A DNA stretch of 64,000 nt from Paramecium octaurelia. Lineage: Eukaryota > Ciliophora > Oligohymenophorea > Peniculida > Parameciidae. Positions 1 to 12,086 of the stretch are shown here, one piece after another. Position 1 is the stretch's first letter; every line of letters starts with the position of its first letter. The DNA is taken from NCBI GenBank assembly GCA_905182995.1, contig CAJJDP010000145.1, forward strand, positions 186,118 to 250,117. Direction: 5' to 3'. Under the pieces are notes generated by a model that worked only from the letters and a program-made list of their open reading frames with translations, made no database searches and was not told where the DNA came from. The position numbers and the translations under genes are program-made.

Positions 1-1
1 T

Positions 2-148
2 ATTTCAGAGTTAGGACAAACCATAGAAAACACAAACAGCTTATCATGCCAACAAAAAACACTAAAGAAAATAGAAGCCAATAGCCCTTAAATCCAACAA
101 TTCGAAGTCAATAGCGAATTAAAACTGAATATAGAATTAAGAGTTTGA
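2..148 (+). CDS. 3' end of a coiled-coil protein gene (5' part outside window)
   Basis: Forty-eight codons stay open from the window edge to TGA at 146-148 when TAA is read as Gln. The residues are rich in Glu, Gln, Asn, Lys and Leu (ISELGQTIENTN at the start, LKLNIELRV at the end), which suits a coiled-coil tail. The other two frames look less protein-like. The start and any domain lie upstream of the window, so no function can be given. Confidence 0.55.
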
Positions 149-607
149 ATACAAGGAGATTATGATAGAATTGATAATATTTACTTTCATTATTATTATT
201 AGTACACTTATTAGAGATTCTCTCAGCAGTCTGAATATATAGAGATGATTGTATGAAAACAACCACTCCCTATATCGGTATTTATCATCAACTAATCTAT
301 TATATGTTTAAGTTTATATATTTTTTAAATTACGAAATGTATTAACTTAATCTTTTACAAGAAGTACTAGATGAATGATTGAATTAAATTGCCTTCATCT
401 ATTACATACTTTATTCTCAAACATTAAATAATTTATTATATTACACACTATTCAAACTATAAAATAAAATGTATGATATTATAAATAGGCTTATTAAACA
501 ACCAAACTGAGGTTTCAAACCCTTTGATTTTCTTTTGGGTCATTTTAATTTTAATATTTTAAGGATAATAATACTTACTGTATTATCAGTTTAGATTCTA
601 GGAGGTG
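149..607. other. AT-rich intergenic spacer
   Basis: No convincing reading frame on either strand. It contains A/T runs and short ATT repeats only; I see no RNA gene or clear regulatory motif. Confidence 0.6.
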
Positions 608-757
608 ATGGCTTCTCAGACCAAGGCCAATAAGTTTAAAGGAGTATCAAATCCTAATTTGATTAGTGATGTGACCCCTAAAATCAAGAAAGAACAAATA
701 GATCGAAGGGTGCTTTTGTAATTAGAGTAAGGGACCTATACATTAAAGAATGTATGA
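608..757 (+). CDS. short ORF of unknown status, possibly a truncated gene or first exon
   Basis: ATG at 608 opens 49 codons to TGA at 755-757; the product starts MASQTKANKFKGVSNPN and ends TYTLKNV. The composition is protein-like. A GT sits exactly at the stop (GTATGA), so this could be a first exon whose donor overlaps the apparent stop, but no acceptor downstream restores a long frame. It may be a gene relic. Nothing identifies it. Confidence 0.25.
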
Positions 758-1890
758 ATGCCTGAATTTCAAGTTATCATATTGTAGATATACTAAGTAG
801 CCTATTAATGAAGGATCATTAGTATCATAACCAGCTCTTAATTTTGTAACCTCAACACTTAAAAACAATTTACTTTTTTTTTAATTTCGATTACTATTTT
901 TAAATTCTAAGTAAATTCAATTCTAATATAAATTTAATTTCAAATTTCGAATGTCCATATATATATAAGTGATTTTTCACATTATTGATCTCAAAATCAT
1001 GATAATTCTAATAGAGTTGATGAGTCTCAATTAAAGTATATTATTCTTGATTTAGCATAAATTAAAATTTCTAATTTCATTTTTAAGAATTTCAATATTT
1101 TATTATATTAGCACCGATTACTTTTATGGCTTTCAACAATATTAAAACAATTTTCTTGACTGATATAAACAAAAAAAAATTAGCAATTCTGCATTAAAAA
1201 CTGAAGAGATTTAATGATATCATCTTATTTAATATTAAAAGGCGATAAATAAGAATAATTAAAAATATTGTAAGGTAGTTTATCTCTATAATAAATTATG
1301 CAGGGAACTAAATCTATTAAAAATACTTAGTTCAAAATTTGATCTCACTTTAGATACCTAAACTTTAACTCTAAATGTACATCAGAATGAAATTTAAAAA
1401 AAAAAAAATAAAGAAAATAATTCTTTCGAATTAGGTTAAATAATAATTTTTGAAATATAGGTTTTACATAATATCGTTTCTTTCATACAATCCTTCTGTT
1501 GATGAGTCAAGCGATGTCCAGTATCTATAACCAGGATCCAAACTTTCAATTTAGGAAGGGGAACAAAACTGGTTTAAAAATTCGTTGAGCCCTGTTCTGA
1601 ATATCGACTCTTTCATTTTATCATCAAGGATATTCATACCTAATATTCTAATTTGTAATCAGTAAGCTTCTTTTTTTATTGATTACCGACATATAGACTC
1701 TATCAGTTCTACAGTCATGAGTCTATGAAATTCAGTATAATAGAATAAGAAGTAACGTACACTAATGAAAATATTTACAAACTCTACAGGACGATCTTAT
1801 CGCAAAAATATAAATCAAGACGATAAAGTATGTCATTCAATATATTAAATGAATTAAATATATTAATATAGTTTCTTTGGTTCAGTAAAA
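758..1890. other. AT-rich region with scattered short ORFs
   Basis: More than 1.1 kb without a supportable gene. One short ORF, 1502-1588 (+), begins MSQAMSSIYNQDPNFQF and stops after 28 codons; further protein-like scraps follow at 1590-1700 in changing frames without clean introns. This may be an eroded gene, but I cannot build a model. Confidence 0.4.
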
Positions 1891-3239
1891 TCAAGAGGCT
1901 TCATTATCTCCACTCAAATACTTATTATTATCCACATTGACCAATACGTCATCCTCAACAAAATCCTAAATTTATTAACTTTGCATATCCTTACTTAAGG
2001 CTGCTATTGTGTTTCCTTTTCGACTACTTTGTAGAAACTCGGCAATTCATAATGCTTTTGATTTTTTTTTAAATAATCAAAAATAAACACCGAATTTGCA
2101 ACTTAGATGATTGATTTGCAATCTAATTTCAATTGATCAATTTATAAAAGAGTTCCGAATTTGCTACCTAAATCCTCTAAATAAATTGATTCATCCTCTC
2201 TATTAAATGTAATGAGTGCATGGTTTCGAGAGACACTGATATCTTGCAATTTAATATCATTCTCCTATACTCTTCCTATCTTAATATTGGTTCTTCCATT
2301 CAAGTTTATCACATACAATCCTTTCTCTTTGTTTTTGTCAATGTGGCTGATCCAAAATATAAAATAAGCTTCTTTTGGTCTGGGAATGTCAATTAGATGA
2401 TATTTTCTATTCTTAAACTTGTATTCCACTATTTATGTATGAATGTAATGACTTACATTTATATTATTCTTTGCAGATCTCGCAAATGAGATTGGACCAA
2501 AAATAAAGGACGATGTTGTTGAGTTCTCTAATCTTGAATTTATTGTGTATCCATTATTAAAGACATTTGATGTGTATGTATTTGACAGATCCAGAACCTG
2601 CAATATGTTTAGGTAATACTAGTTACATTGGCAGGGATTAATTAATGGATTTGAGATAGTTCCTACTTTGCTCATACAGATTCGACATGAGTTTTCGGCA
2701 TTGCTGTTTTCACTGTCATCCAATCCATTGGGATCTTCATCCTTCTCTTTTTCGCTTTCCTCTGTGGCCATAGCCTGATTAAAACAAGCTTCCCACAATA
2801 TGATTTTTACTCTTCCTAGTCTTATGGTTTATCCAGGAAATAGTTGAACTCTCTTCCATACAAAATTACATATACATTCGTTACTGGAACTCCATTTACT
2901 TAGTCATTCCTAACTATGGACCATATATCAGTGATGGGTCTCAAGACTCTCTCCTTGATTACAAACAACTCTTGTGCTCCTTCTATTGTTTGCTATCATT
3001 AAATTTATGTTATGTAACATTTGGTTGAACAGCTAAAATGTTTTCTCCATATTTGCACAGTTTTGTGTCTTAAATCAACTACAATTGCTAATAATGAGAT
3101 TCATGACTGGAGTAGTCATAGAGATGATATTTCTTTTCCTTCTCCTTCCATATGTACACATCAACATGCAATCTAATCTCTTCAATAATACTTACAGTAA
3201 TTGTTCATTTCTCTTACTACCTGAACAAGCAACGCCCAT
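1891..3239 (-). CDS. RING-CH (RINGv) zinc finger + FHA domain protein, probably N-acylated
   Basis: Six short introns (23-29 nt) leave 396 codons plus TGA, an exact multiple of three. The N terminus MGVACSGSK has Gly2 and nearby Cys, as in N-myristoylated and palmitoylated proteins. A RINGv finger follows at about residues 155-220: SCRICMS, then NPCQCSGSVKYIH, then a CEIC pair; the His in YIHIKC completes the C4HC3 pattern typical of MARCH-like E3 ubiquitin ligases. A C-terminal FHA domain at about 265-345 shows IKIGR, SVSRNHA and LGSKFGT, the phosphothreonine-binding signature. The inferred role is a membrane-tethered E3 ligase that reads phospho-Thr partners. One 23-nt intron ends in AAG; others end TAG or CAG. 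The domain calls are firm; the exact first exons less so. Confidence 0.85.
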
Positions 3240-3721
3240 TTATATAATAATTTTATTTAATAAATAGAAATATCAGCATTATCCAAATAGATTTATAATT
3301 AATCTCGATTAAATGACATAATGAATGAGTTTTAGATCTCACTCAGTAAAATTACATTACTTCTTTCATTATTTCAGAGCAATAACAATCAAGTTAAAAG
3401 GAGTTGATGAGAGAAGAATGTAAACAATTTTTGCTTTGAAAAGTAAAGTCGATACCATCATTAAGGGGGATGCTAAGTTCTGAATGAAATTTAGAAACAT
3501 TTAATTAAGCTTTAAATAAATTCTAATACTCCTAGAATTATGTTATTTCTAAATAAGATCAATAATAAATTTCATCTTATAGGGATTGGGGGACAGCAAT
3601 TGTTATGATTGGTAATAAAAAGGGACTAAGGAGACAAGTGATTTTGTTTTTGTATGGAAAGAATGGGTTATTGAGATTTTTGTATGTTATTTAATTTAAA
3701 TAAGATTTAAATTATTTTATT
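3240..3721. other. intergenic region with one weak ORF
   Basis: An ORF at 3325-3483 (+), 52 codons, ends with a protein-like stretch (RRMQTIFALKSKVDTIIKGD), and an AG-ended intron-like segment lies inside it. It is too short and isolated to call a gene. The region just before 3722 is A/T-rich and should carry the promoter of the eS12 gene. Confidence 0.4.
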
Positions 3722-4134
3722 ATGGCAGAAGTCGAACAATTATCAGAGGAACTCACCACCTTAAAGAGAGTTGTATAAACATCATTACACAGAGGACAAT
3801 TGGCTAAGGGAGTCCATGAAGTCTGCAAGGCAATTGAAAGCAAATAAGTATTGTAATTGAAGGAGTGTAGGCCAAATTCGTGGTGTTAGCTGATGATTGC
3901 ACAGAGGACACATACAAGAAATTGGTTATTGCTTTGGCAAAATAATTCCAAATTCCAGTTTGGAAGGTGGAGAAGGGTGCTTTACTTGGAGAATGGATTG
4001 GCATTTCAAAGTTCCTTACTAAGACAAAGAAGATCAAATCAAGAAAATGTTCGTCTGTAGCAGTAAAGGACTTTGCAATTGAGGTCAGCGAGAATGAAAA
4101 ATAATTTGTCGAAGATAAAATAAAGGCATTGTGA
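3722..4134 (+). CDS. RPS12: 40S ribosomal protein eS12
   Basis: A 23-nt intron at 3848-3870 joins two exons into 129 codons. The product has the eS12 layout: an N-terminal helix (KGVHEVCKAIESKQ), then KFVVLADDCTEDTYKKL, IPVWKVEKGALLGEWIGIS, and a C-terminal SVAVKDF. Length and order match the eukaryotic small-subunit protein of the L7Ae-like fold. Without the intron the frame shifts in the middle of the conserved core, so the splice is well supported. It sits 37 bp before the next same-strand start, a typical compact spacing here. Confidence 0.93.
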
Positions 4135-4171
4135 AGTTATCTAGTACATATATATACATTAAAATTATTAA

Positions 4172-6078
4172 ATGGATAAATTCAGCATGGATGAGAAAGC
4201 TCTTGATCTTCACATCTTCACTCCTGAGGAAGCCAAATTGGGTCCATACACCTACCTAAACATCAATTACCTACCTCACCTTGCTTCTCATATTATGCAT
4301 AAGATATCTCACAAGGAATTTTGCTCATTGATTGAGTTTGAACTGCAAACCTACTTACTAGAGTTAGCAATCTAGCCACAGAAAAGCAAGACCATTAAAG
4401 AATTGACAAGCTATATCATCAGGGAGATGAGACTCAGTTCAAAGTTTTGGATTCACGGGAGTGAAGCTTGGAATGAAGTGCAATTGCGTTTAAAGTTGTT
4501 GCACACTCTGGAACCGAATTGCAGTTAGGAATAAGTGAAAAAGAGTGGAGGCAAGAAATCATTATCAGAAATACTTCAAGATGCCCATGCCCTCAAAAAA
4601 TATTTGGCCTCCTTGGACTTCTCAAAGGTGGATTACAAAAGCGAATTCTTGAAGATTCCTGAAGTGATAGCCTTGATCTCAGAATATGATCAAGCCAAGT
4701 AACAAATATCATCCTAAAATTTAGCTCTCAAAACAAACAGCTCCAGGCCATAGATTCATACAATGAAATCATCCAATCTCTTGTGGAATGCAAACAGAGA
4801 AAATATCAATTGAAATTGCAATAGCAAGTCGATCATGTGAAGAATTAACCTGTTGATCTGATGAGCAGAGTCTCCTACATCCAAAATAAAGAGACCAGAT
4901 CTGCTAAGACCGATTAAGTATCCTATAGAGACAGAAGAGTGATGATTAAAGAATAGTAGAGAATGGATGTCGATGAGAGAAGAACCATATTCGTCCCAAA
5001 TCAAGTCTATTGTTATTATAAAATTGATTTGGTGATTCTACCCTACATATACAGATTCATCTTTGGAGAGAATTGCGAATTCACACGATAGCATTTGAGA
5101 ATCTAGAATTTAGTGTTGTATTTGTGTTTAAGCGACCAAGAGAATTATAAGTAGAATAAACAGAAAAAGAACATCATTTTAGATGATAATGCTGAATCTA
5201 AGACATCAATGAAGTTATTTTAGAAGTATTTGGATCAATCAAAGGATAAGTTAATGACAGATTTTGAGTCGTACTGCAAAACTCAAAACATCAGTTTAAA
5301 GAATTATTTCTCAAGCACTCCTGCCAGTTATAGGAAGGAGTTACTCTTAATCAGAAACATTCTTATCCTATCATTCAGATTTGCCAAATAAATCTTAGGA
5401 ATTGATTACAATTTTGAGGATCAGAAAATCAATCAATTGGATTACGAGGAGGAAGAAAAGAATGATAAGTCTCACAATTCTTATTAAAAATGGAACAAAG
5501 CAGACATGTAAAATGATTACTACTATTTCAATGTGCTTGCGCAATTAGAATTGTATTATGATATTCCTTTTGATTAATATGACGATATCCTCAGAGTCTA
5601 CAAGAATTACATTGAAATTGTATACACTTCTAAGAAGGAGCATTTCAAGGAATACTTTGGAGTCCTCAAGACCAATAAGGATGGCCTTTTAGGATTGAAA
5701 TCCTCTTTGGAATAAGTCAATTCAGCCATCGATGAATATCTAAATTATATCAATGCTCCCAAAACTCAGTAGAAGAGGTACTTCTTATTTCTTATAGTTC
5801 TTAGATCCTACATATATCATAGTGATAATAGGGAGGAATGGAAGGATGAATAATATAAATAATTCTTGGAAGGACTGTACAAATATTTTGAAATTGTAGT
5901 AAATAATAAGAAGATTGCCAAATTTATGGGTGAGGTCAATCCCAATCACGTCAGATTCATTAAAGGGTAGTATCTGAGGGGATTGAAGAAGAGAGCAAAG
6001 GAAAAGAATATTAACAGAAAGGAATTGTTAAAATAGGATATTGAAAACTTTGATATTTCAATTTTTGAGAAGAAATGA
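4172..6078 (+). CDS. unrecognised 626-aa protein
   Basis: ATG at 4172, a 26-nt intron at 4699-4724 and TGA at 6076-6078 give 626 codons. The N terminus (MDKFSMDEKALDLHIFTPEE) precedes several amphipathic helical stretches and a Gln/Lys/Asp-rich middle around residues 230-290. The C-terminal half is rich in Tyr, Phe and Lys. No signal peptide, membrane segment or catalytic motif stands out. An all-helical scaffold is possible, and I considered a CYFIP-like fold, but no family motif supports it. Coding quality is good throughout. Confidence 0.8.
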
Positions 6079-6099
6079 TTCTTAGAATATATTTATTTA

Positions 6100-6433
6100 T
6101 CAACAAAGTTCTCCATCTGTGTATCCAACTATCTTATCACAAGCAGGACAATAATGCGTTTTCGAAGAACATTTCTACATGCAAAATGGCAATAGACCCA
6201 AAATTATTGTGCAAAAGCATAATATACAACACCATATAAATGTTGCTTTGCTATATGTATATTCTATCCTTGATATTCTTGGTTGATTGCACGTAAAACA
6301 ATAAAATTCACTCGGTTCTGATCTTATAATACATTCCATTAATTTTATACATTCCATTCAATTTAGTTTTGTATTTGAAATTTATTTATGATTACACAAC
6401 ATTCTCATCCATCAAGTGTGAATGCTCTGACAT
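6100..6433 (-). CDS. LITAF-like zinc-ribbon membrane-associated protein
   Basis: After a 28-nt AAG-ended intron the model has 101 codons. The LITAF (SIMPLE) pattern is clear: FYCFTCNQP early, then a hydrophobic stretch (FIWCCILCFCTIILGLLPF), then HYCPACDKIVGY. Two CxxC knuckles flank a membrane-inserting helix, as in the monotopic endosomal LITAF family. The upstream exon (MSEHSHLMDENVV) is less certain; a second start MECIKLMEC lies in frame after the intron. The gene is convergent with the preceding gene, with stops 21 bp apart. Confidence 0.8.
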
Positions 6434-6922
6434 TTTTTATGAATAAATAAATTTATAATTTAATATTTATCAGCTGACTCAGTTCAAGCAAAATCTAGAC
6501 TATTAAAAATACAATTGGGTAGTGGTGATACATAAAGAGTGGGTTGATCAAATTAAATAAACCAATACTAGAATATATTAATTAATCAAATAAAGATATG
6601 GAATTTTGTTGTTCTGATTAAATCAATATTAAGGGAATATAGATCAATATATTGATACCTAAGTATATATTTGGATAGATAAACAACCTAGGGGTTATGA
6701 TGTAATTAAATTAATTAAATTTACTTAATATTATCAATTATCAGAAAACTTTTTATATTTTGGAAATTATCTCGCTATTCTTAAATTTAAAAGGTAAAGA
6801 CATCTCGACATAATTCAATTAATATTAGTTTAAATTCAATTAATATCACTGAATTCTCTTGAGTTTTGAAAAGGCTTGCAAAATGGAATCAAATTCGATA
6901 AATTTTTTTTAATACAATACAA
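6434..6922. other. AT-rich intergenic spacer
   Basis: This lies between two divergent genes and should hold both promoters. No ORF or structured element is seen, only A/T-rich DNA with several AATTAAT repeats. Confidence 0.6.
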
Positions 6923-7678
6923 ATGTTGAAACTTGAATTATTATTATTTATGTTAAAGAAAAGATTTCTCTTCATTTTTGATTTTGACAATACCATTGTT
7001 GATGATAATACAGACACCTACATTTGGAAATTGCTCCCAGATGGTCATAAAAGCTTGCCTCCATAATTTGAGAAAGAAAAGCATTGGAATAAAGTTATGA
7101 GAAAAGTCTTACAATTTTATTATCACAATGACATAAGTGTTCAATAGATTAAAACTTGTTTGCAAGAAATGGAGTTAACTTAAGGATTTAGGGAATTGAT
7201 GAATTTCATTAGGTAACCATCCATTATTATTAACATTAGAAAAAATAAAGATTAAATTGAATGCATTATTGCTAGTGATTCTAATACATTTTTCATTGAT
7301 TCTATCTTAGAAAAACAAGATCTTAAGGATGTCTTTGATAAAATTTACACTAATCCAGTGTAAATTATTGATGATATGGAAATATCAATCTTCCCATATC
7401 ACAAGAATGAATGTGAATCAACATGTCCCAGAAACATGTGCAAGAGAACTATCATTTTAGATAATTTTTAATTGAATAACTATGAAAAAGTTTGCTATTT
7501 TGGAGATGGCAAGAATGATTACTGTCCAGGAACATTATTGAGAAAGGAGGATATCATTTTTGTCAGGAAAGGATATGGCTTAGAAAAATTGATCAAGCAA
7601 AATGACTTAGAATGCGAGAAAGTGTATTTTGAATCCGGAATAGATTGCATCAACAGATTGTAGAATCTATAGCTGTGA
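6923..7678 (+). CDS. HAD-family phosphatase of the PHOSPHO1/2 type
   Basis: A 27-nt intron (7213-7239) leaves 242 codons. Motif I is IFDFDNTIVDDNTDT near the N terminus, with the nucleophile and acid/base Asp of HAD enzymes. Motif II is IIASDSN and motif IV is YFGDGKNDYCPG, a hallmark of phosphocholine/phosphoethanolamine phosphatase-like proteins. A Cys-rich insert (ECESTCPRNMCKR) matches the cap/zinc region of that family. ATG at 6950 is an alternative start and would drop nine residues. The likely activity is hydrolysis of a small phosphomonoester; the substrate is inferred from the family only. Confidence 0.87.
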
Positions 7679-7833
7679 TTTCATCAAATATATATTTAAG
7701 TTGCCATTATAATTATAAACATAATCTTAGTCTGTTGATCTCTTTAAAAACCTTGATCAAATTATGATAATAGCATTTTTTGATTGATTAATAGATTAAT
7801 TGCAATAATATTATTATTATACATTTTTCAATA

Positions 7834-9163
7834 ATGGATTAATAAAAAATTATAGATGACTCAATTGCTTTAGATGTCCAATCACCAAAATTAAATAAAT
7901 TATTCATAGTGTGTTCGATTAATAGTAAGGATCCATTTACAGATCCTGAGACTATTTAAGTAGATTTTATAAGTAGATATTCATCCATTAATTATCAAAG
8001 CTTAAAAATCTGAGACTCTAATGGCATTGAAGATTCCAAGAATGTTTGCATATATTGGACTTTCAGGCACCAAAGCTGTTTAGAGTAAATAGCATGAAGA
8101 ATAACCAAATCAATATTTAACTTGTTTCAGATTATTAGATGCAGATAACTTAATTGGAGGTTATATGGATGGCAGAATAGTTTAAAAATAGATCTCCACA
8201 TAGCGAATAATTAAAGAATTCAATCGGCAGAATTAAGAATCTATTATCAAGAAGAGACCCTTGAAAATTCATATTTTCCAAAAATATTTTGTTACTCTTT
8301 TTTTAGAAGGGGTCGTTTGTATTTATCATTAAGATCATTAAATGTTCAAATTTTCAAATGAATATGAAAAAGTAATGCAATTGTCATTCTTATATCATAA
8401 ATCTTAAGGTAATATTAAAATTCTATATAAGTAAGTTAGAAAACGTTAAAAAAATTTGAAACAGCACCTAATTTTCATTATCACTTTTTAAATTATGGGG
8501 AATTTTCAAATTTTTAGTACTGCTAGCAAAAGATGAACCCTCTTTTTTTATTTAGATTCGAATCCATGTCAATTAATGATATTGAGATATTACCTTTTAG
8601 TCCTTTGGAACATCTAAACTAACCTGAGCAACGAATGGAAAAGGGGTAGTGTTTAGCGATAAGTGGACTAGATGGATATTTTAGATTGTTAGATGCTCTA
8701 ACTAATAAACCATTATTCTCATTTAAAACTGAATATTGTGGGATTTGTTCATTTTCGTTTAATCCAAATTTCAGCAGTGTAAGAAGAGCTAGTTAAATAG
8801 GTTTGTTTAGGAGCCTAGGATGATTCTGCTTATGTGATAAATTTCAATACAAAAGTGTCATGGATACGATTGCTGGGTCATAATTCATTTATTTCTAGAG
8901 GAGTGTTTAGTTCAATAAGTGCAACAGAGTTCAGGATAATATGCGGATGCTATGATGGTACGATTTCAATAACAGATATTGATTTAAATTAATTTAATCA
9001 AGAAAATAGTCTATTTGTTAAGGCATAAGAGAAAGAGAAAGTGTTATAAGTTAAGAACATTCAAAGTGTGTCATAAGATGGAGTTGCAAATGTGGCAGAG
9101 TATTAGAATTATGTTGTTTGCATTAATTTTGATGGAGTAATTAAAATTTTTCTGTTGTAATGA
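7834..9163 (+). CDS. WD-repeat-like beta-propeller protein with an unresolved frame shift near its start
   Basis: Two introns (23 nt at about 8410, 22 nt at about 8780) join blocks with WD-like strands such as CLAISGLDGYFRLLD and IICGCYDGTISITDID. About 410-425 aa in all. Near 7947-7975 the frame changes by one: the sequence has a near-repeat (TAAGTAGATTTTATAAGTAGAT) whose extra 13 nt put upstream and downstream blocks out of frame. A 34-nt intron ending TTTACAG just upstream could also repair it. The domain call rests on repeat-like patterns, not a full signature. Confidence 0.65.
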
Positions 9164-9183
9164 TATATGGATAAATGGTTATT

Positions 9184-9950
9184 TCAAAACAAGACTCCCT
9201 TCTCTTGATAGTTAAGTGGCCTAGCTGAATTTGGATTAGTGTATCTTCGAATGAAATCTTGCAAGATTAATTCTGAGTCTTTGAAATCTGTGGCTGCATG
9301 ATCATTTGCTTATCTATGAACTCTGCATAATGTTTCTTTGTAATCCTCATACCACCAGACAAATCTTTTGATGTCTACATTAAATTCTATAGTTTTAACC
9401 TTCATGTTCTAATAAAAATTCATTTTCTTTGACCAATTCCTATGCTCTCAATTGAACATACTCATCAAACAAGTTCACTTTGGTAAGTTCTGATTTGTAC
9501 TCGAAATAGATTTTGCCAAAGATCACACACTAAACAACTGGGAACAGGTATCGAAATGTTCTGAATCTTATGTTTTGGGTTATCACATTGTAATTGTAAG
9601 CATAGAGGAACTTTTCATTATTCAATTTAAATACCAAATTAATTCCAAATGCCACTGCTTAGTATCCAAACTTATTATATTCGATTACAGGATAAGTCAT
9701 ATCATCCTCCCATTCAGCTAAACAATCATATGATATTTCATACGGTCTTATGAACTGAGACAGAAGGCATTGAACGGTACCTTTGGTTGAGTCCATCCTG
9801 CTGTTTCAATCAATTCCACCATTTTCTTTATTGATTTATAACGCTTCAAACGAGCTTCTCTAAATGATTATCTAAGAGCAATTACCTGAATGGTGGTAAA
9901 TTCTGATTTCTCAATCCAAGCAAACTGATTATTGTGAAATAATTATCCAT
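9184..9950 (-). CDS. unrecognised 229-aa protein, possibly membrane-associated
   Basis: Three introns (26, 26 and 25 nt) give 229 codons exactly. The middle has hydrophobic stretches (AVAFGINLVFKL; FRYLFPVVQCVIFGKIYF) followed by a charged helical tail with many aromatic residues (RFVWWYEDYKETLC). This resembles ciliate-specific mitochondrial inner-membrane subunits in style, but no homologue can be named. The gene is convergent with the WD-like gene (20 bp between stops) and divergent, at 13 bp, from the next gene. Confidence 0.75.
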
Positions 9951-9963
9951 TTATTTTTTATTT
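9951..9963. promoter_or_regulatory. 13-bp spacer between two divergent start codons
   Basis: Only TTATTTTTTATTT separates the two ATGs. If both starts are right, promoters must lie inside the opposing coding regions, or the 5' ends of the transcripts must overlap. Confidence 0.45.
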
Positions 9964-10944
9964 ATGAATAAACATCCATAATCTAAAAAACCTATTAATT
10001 GGTTAGATGAAATCAAATAAGCCCAGGACCCAGTGGCACTATCCAATCTATACATTAAAAACTTAAAGGAAGGTATTCATCTAAATTATTCTTAATGAAC
10101 TAAGAATACTCGAATCACAAAACAAATCATTAAAAACCACATTAGGAGTATATGATTTCGAAGCCAAAAAAAGACCCTAATCAGGAATTGAAAAGATGGC
10201 TAACTCACAAATCAAAAAAATAGAATTGGGACAGAAACCATCAGATTTTGCTAAATATCCGTAAATGCTATATTCAATAACCCTTAGAACCAATTAGAAA
10301 TTGAGTAATTTGTTTGTTGATGAAAGTGCCTTTGGTAGTTCTGCAGTCAGAATCGAATACATTAGAGAACTAGAATTTTTGGTTGATGCATTGAAAAAAT
10401 AGAATGCAGAACTCTAAACTCAAATCTAAATCAAAAAGCCTAATCTATAACAGAGTTCGGTAGTTGTACCCAAAAAGTACGAAGGACATGATTGTTTGAA
10501 TGATTAGATACTTGTCTAAAAATCAACTCTAGTCAATGTAAGCAAAATTACAACAGCCAATGAGTTAACCTAAAAAAATAAACTAAAACCAGACAATTCA
10601 CTTAAGGATAGGTAATAGACATTTTATACATTAGATAAATACAAAATTTAATAGAAGAAAAGAAACTCTTAGAATAAGAAGTTGCAATGTATAAGGAAAC
10701 CTTTAAAACTAGATAAACAAAAAAAGAAGGATTTGATGCTGACAAAATGGTCAAGAAGTTCGATAAAAATTCAATTATTTATGGGGCCAAATTGAAGTAC
10801 CTTATACAAGACAAACATGATGAAGAAATTAAAGAGAAATATTTATAGGCTTTATTACAGGAGACATTTTTATTATAATAATAATTATAGAGAATCTAGG
10901 AAGAAAGCAAATACTATGATCCTCATAAAAAAACTGAATATTGA
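9964..10944 (+). CDS. unrecognised coiled-coil/low-complexity protein
   Basis: About 305 aa, rich in Lys, Gln, Asn and Glu. The start MNKHPQSKKPINWLDEIKQ is good; a 23-nt intron sits near 10609. One further intron in the first 150 nt is needed but its ends are ambiguous (one 40-nt, or 20 + 32 nt). Coiled-coil stretches appear in the middle (REYLRELEF-type helix, then LVDALKKQNAELQTQIQ) and at the C terminus (YLQALLQETFLLQQQLQR). No recognisable domain. Confidence 0.65.
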
Positions 10945-11007
10945 CAATATCATTTTCAAAAAGTGAATTTTTTATTTAATTCTAACTTCCTCTCTGTACT
11001 CTTTTAA

Positions 11008-11929
11008 TCACTTTATAAAGGATCTCTAATGATTATTACAATTTTTAGCCCTCTTGAAAACAAGCCTTAATAATATTAGATTTGTGTATGCTTGAACAGT
11101 AATAAAGAATGATCTTACTAAAACTCCATTATCTAATAAGAATATATTATATATTGAATTAAAGGCTTAAATATTGTGAGGTTAGGAAAGCAAAATCCAA
11201 TAATTGGCTGATAAATTGAGGTAGAATATTTCAATAAAACAAAATAAGGAAACAGCAAATATAATAATGTTAGATAACTTGACCTCTAAATCCCTATTAT
11301 ACTGTTTTTGAAATCACAAGCTTCCAAATGATGAATAAATCAAATTTTAAGACAACTTATATTTCAAGGTTAATTGAACATACTCCATGAGTCAACATTT
11401 CTTCATTGTTATGATACTTCATGCTTGCAATGGTATCTTCTTGGAAACTAAGTTAAACATTATTAAATGAAAAAGTTTATATTATTAATAGGTATAAGGA
11501 GAAAGGAGTCATTATTACAAAAATGCATTTTTATAAGGGGAAATGCAAATTAAAAAAAAATGTCATCTGAACTTCAAAACTGAATTCTTGTTTGGTGTTA
11601 CAGTGGTTAATATTTTCTAAACATTTGTAATTTGAATTACCTAATTGGAACTTGATTTTTAGAGTTCTTAAAAGGGACTCCTTCCCGAAGATGACGAATT
11701 GCCTCCATTCCGCTTTATGTTCTTCATTGGAGTTGTGTAAGCAGTAAGCATTCCTTAAAAGAATATGAAATCTCAAATTACTTGTTTGACTTTCCGTTAG
11801 ATTCTCGCTAAATATATGTGTTGGTTTCTCATCTTCAGCATCCTCTTCACGCACAACTTCCAAGTACTTGTAACTTTGTACAGGCAATTAAGAACTTTAT
11901 GGACTCTAGTACTAGTTGTTAGGCATCAT
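11008..11929 (-). CDS. unrecognised ~291-aa protein
   Basis: The start MMPNNQYQSPQSSQ lies at 11927-11929, upstream of a TTG that a standard-code scan would pick. A long first exon runs through a charged region (VVREEDAEDEKP) and beta-rich blocks; a 46-nt intron, long for this window, is needed before the last exon, which ends in RSFIK. The first half is well-formed coding sequence. The end is less sure. It diverges from the small ORF at 11955 with 25 bp between starts. Confidence 0.6.
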
Positions 11930-11954
11930 ATTAATTAAAATTTGAATTATATTA

Positions 11955-12086
11955 ATGGATTATATGGAACTGAAAGATTTAGATTTTTCGAAGTTTGAAA
12001 GGAACTTTCACAGAAAAACTATGGTTACAAATGAAGAATACTATTCTCCACTCTATGAAGTTATTAAAATGAATGACAGTCAATGA
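11955..12086 (+). CDS. small 43-aa protein ORF
   Basis: MDYMELKDLDFSKFERNF opens a 43-codon frame rich in charged residues to TGA. It has an A/T-rich leader and coding-like composition, but no homologue and no downstream exon that I can join. It could be a real small gene, a first exon, or chance. Confidence 0.35.
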   Translation: MDYMELKDLDFSKFERNFHRKTMVTNEEYYSPLYEVIKMNDSQ

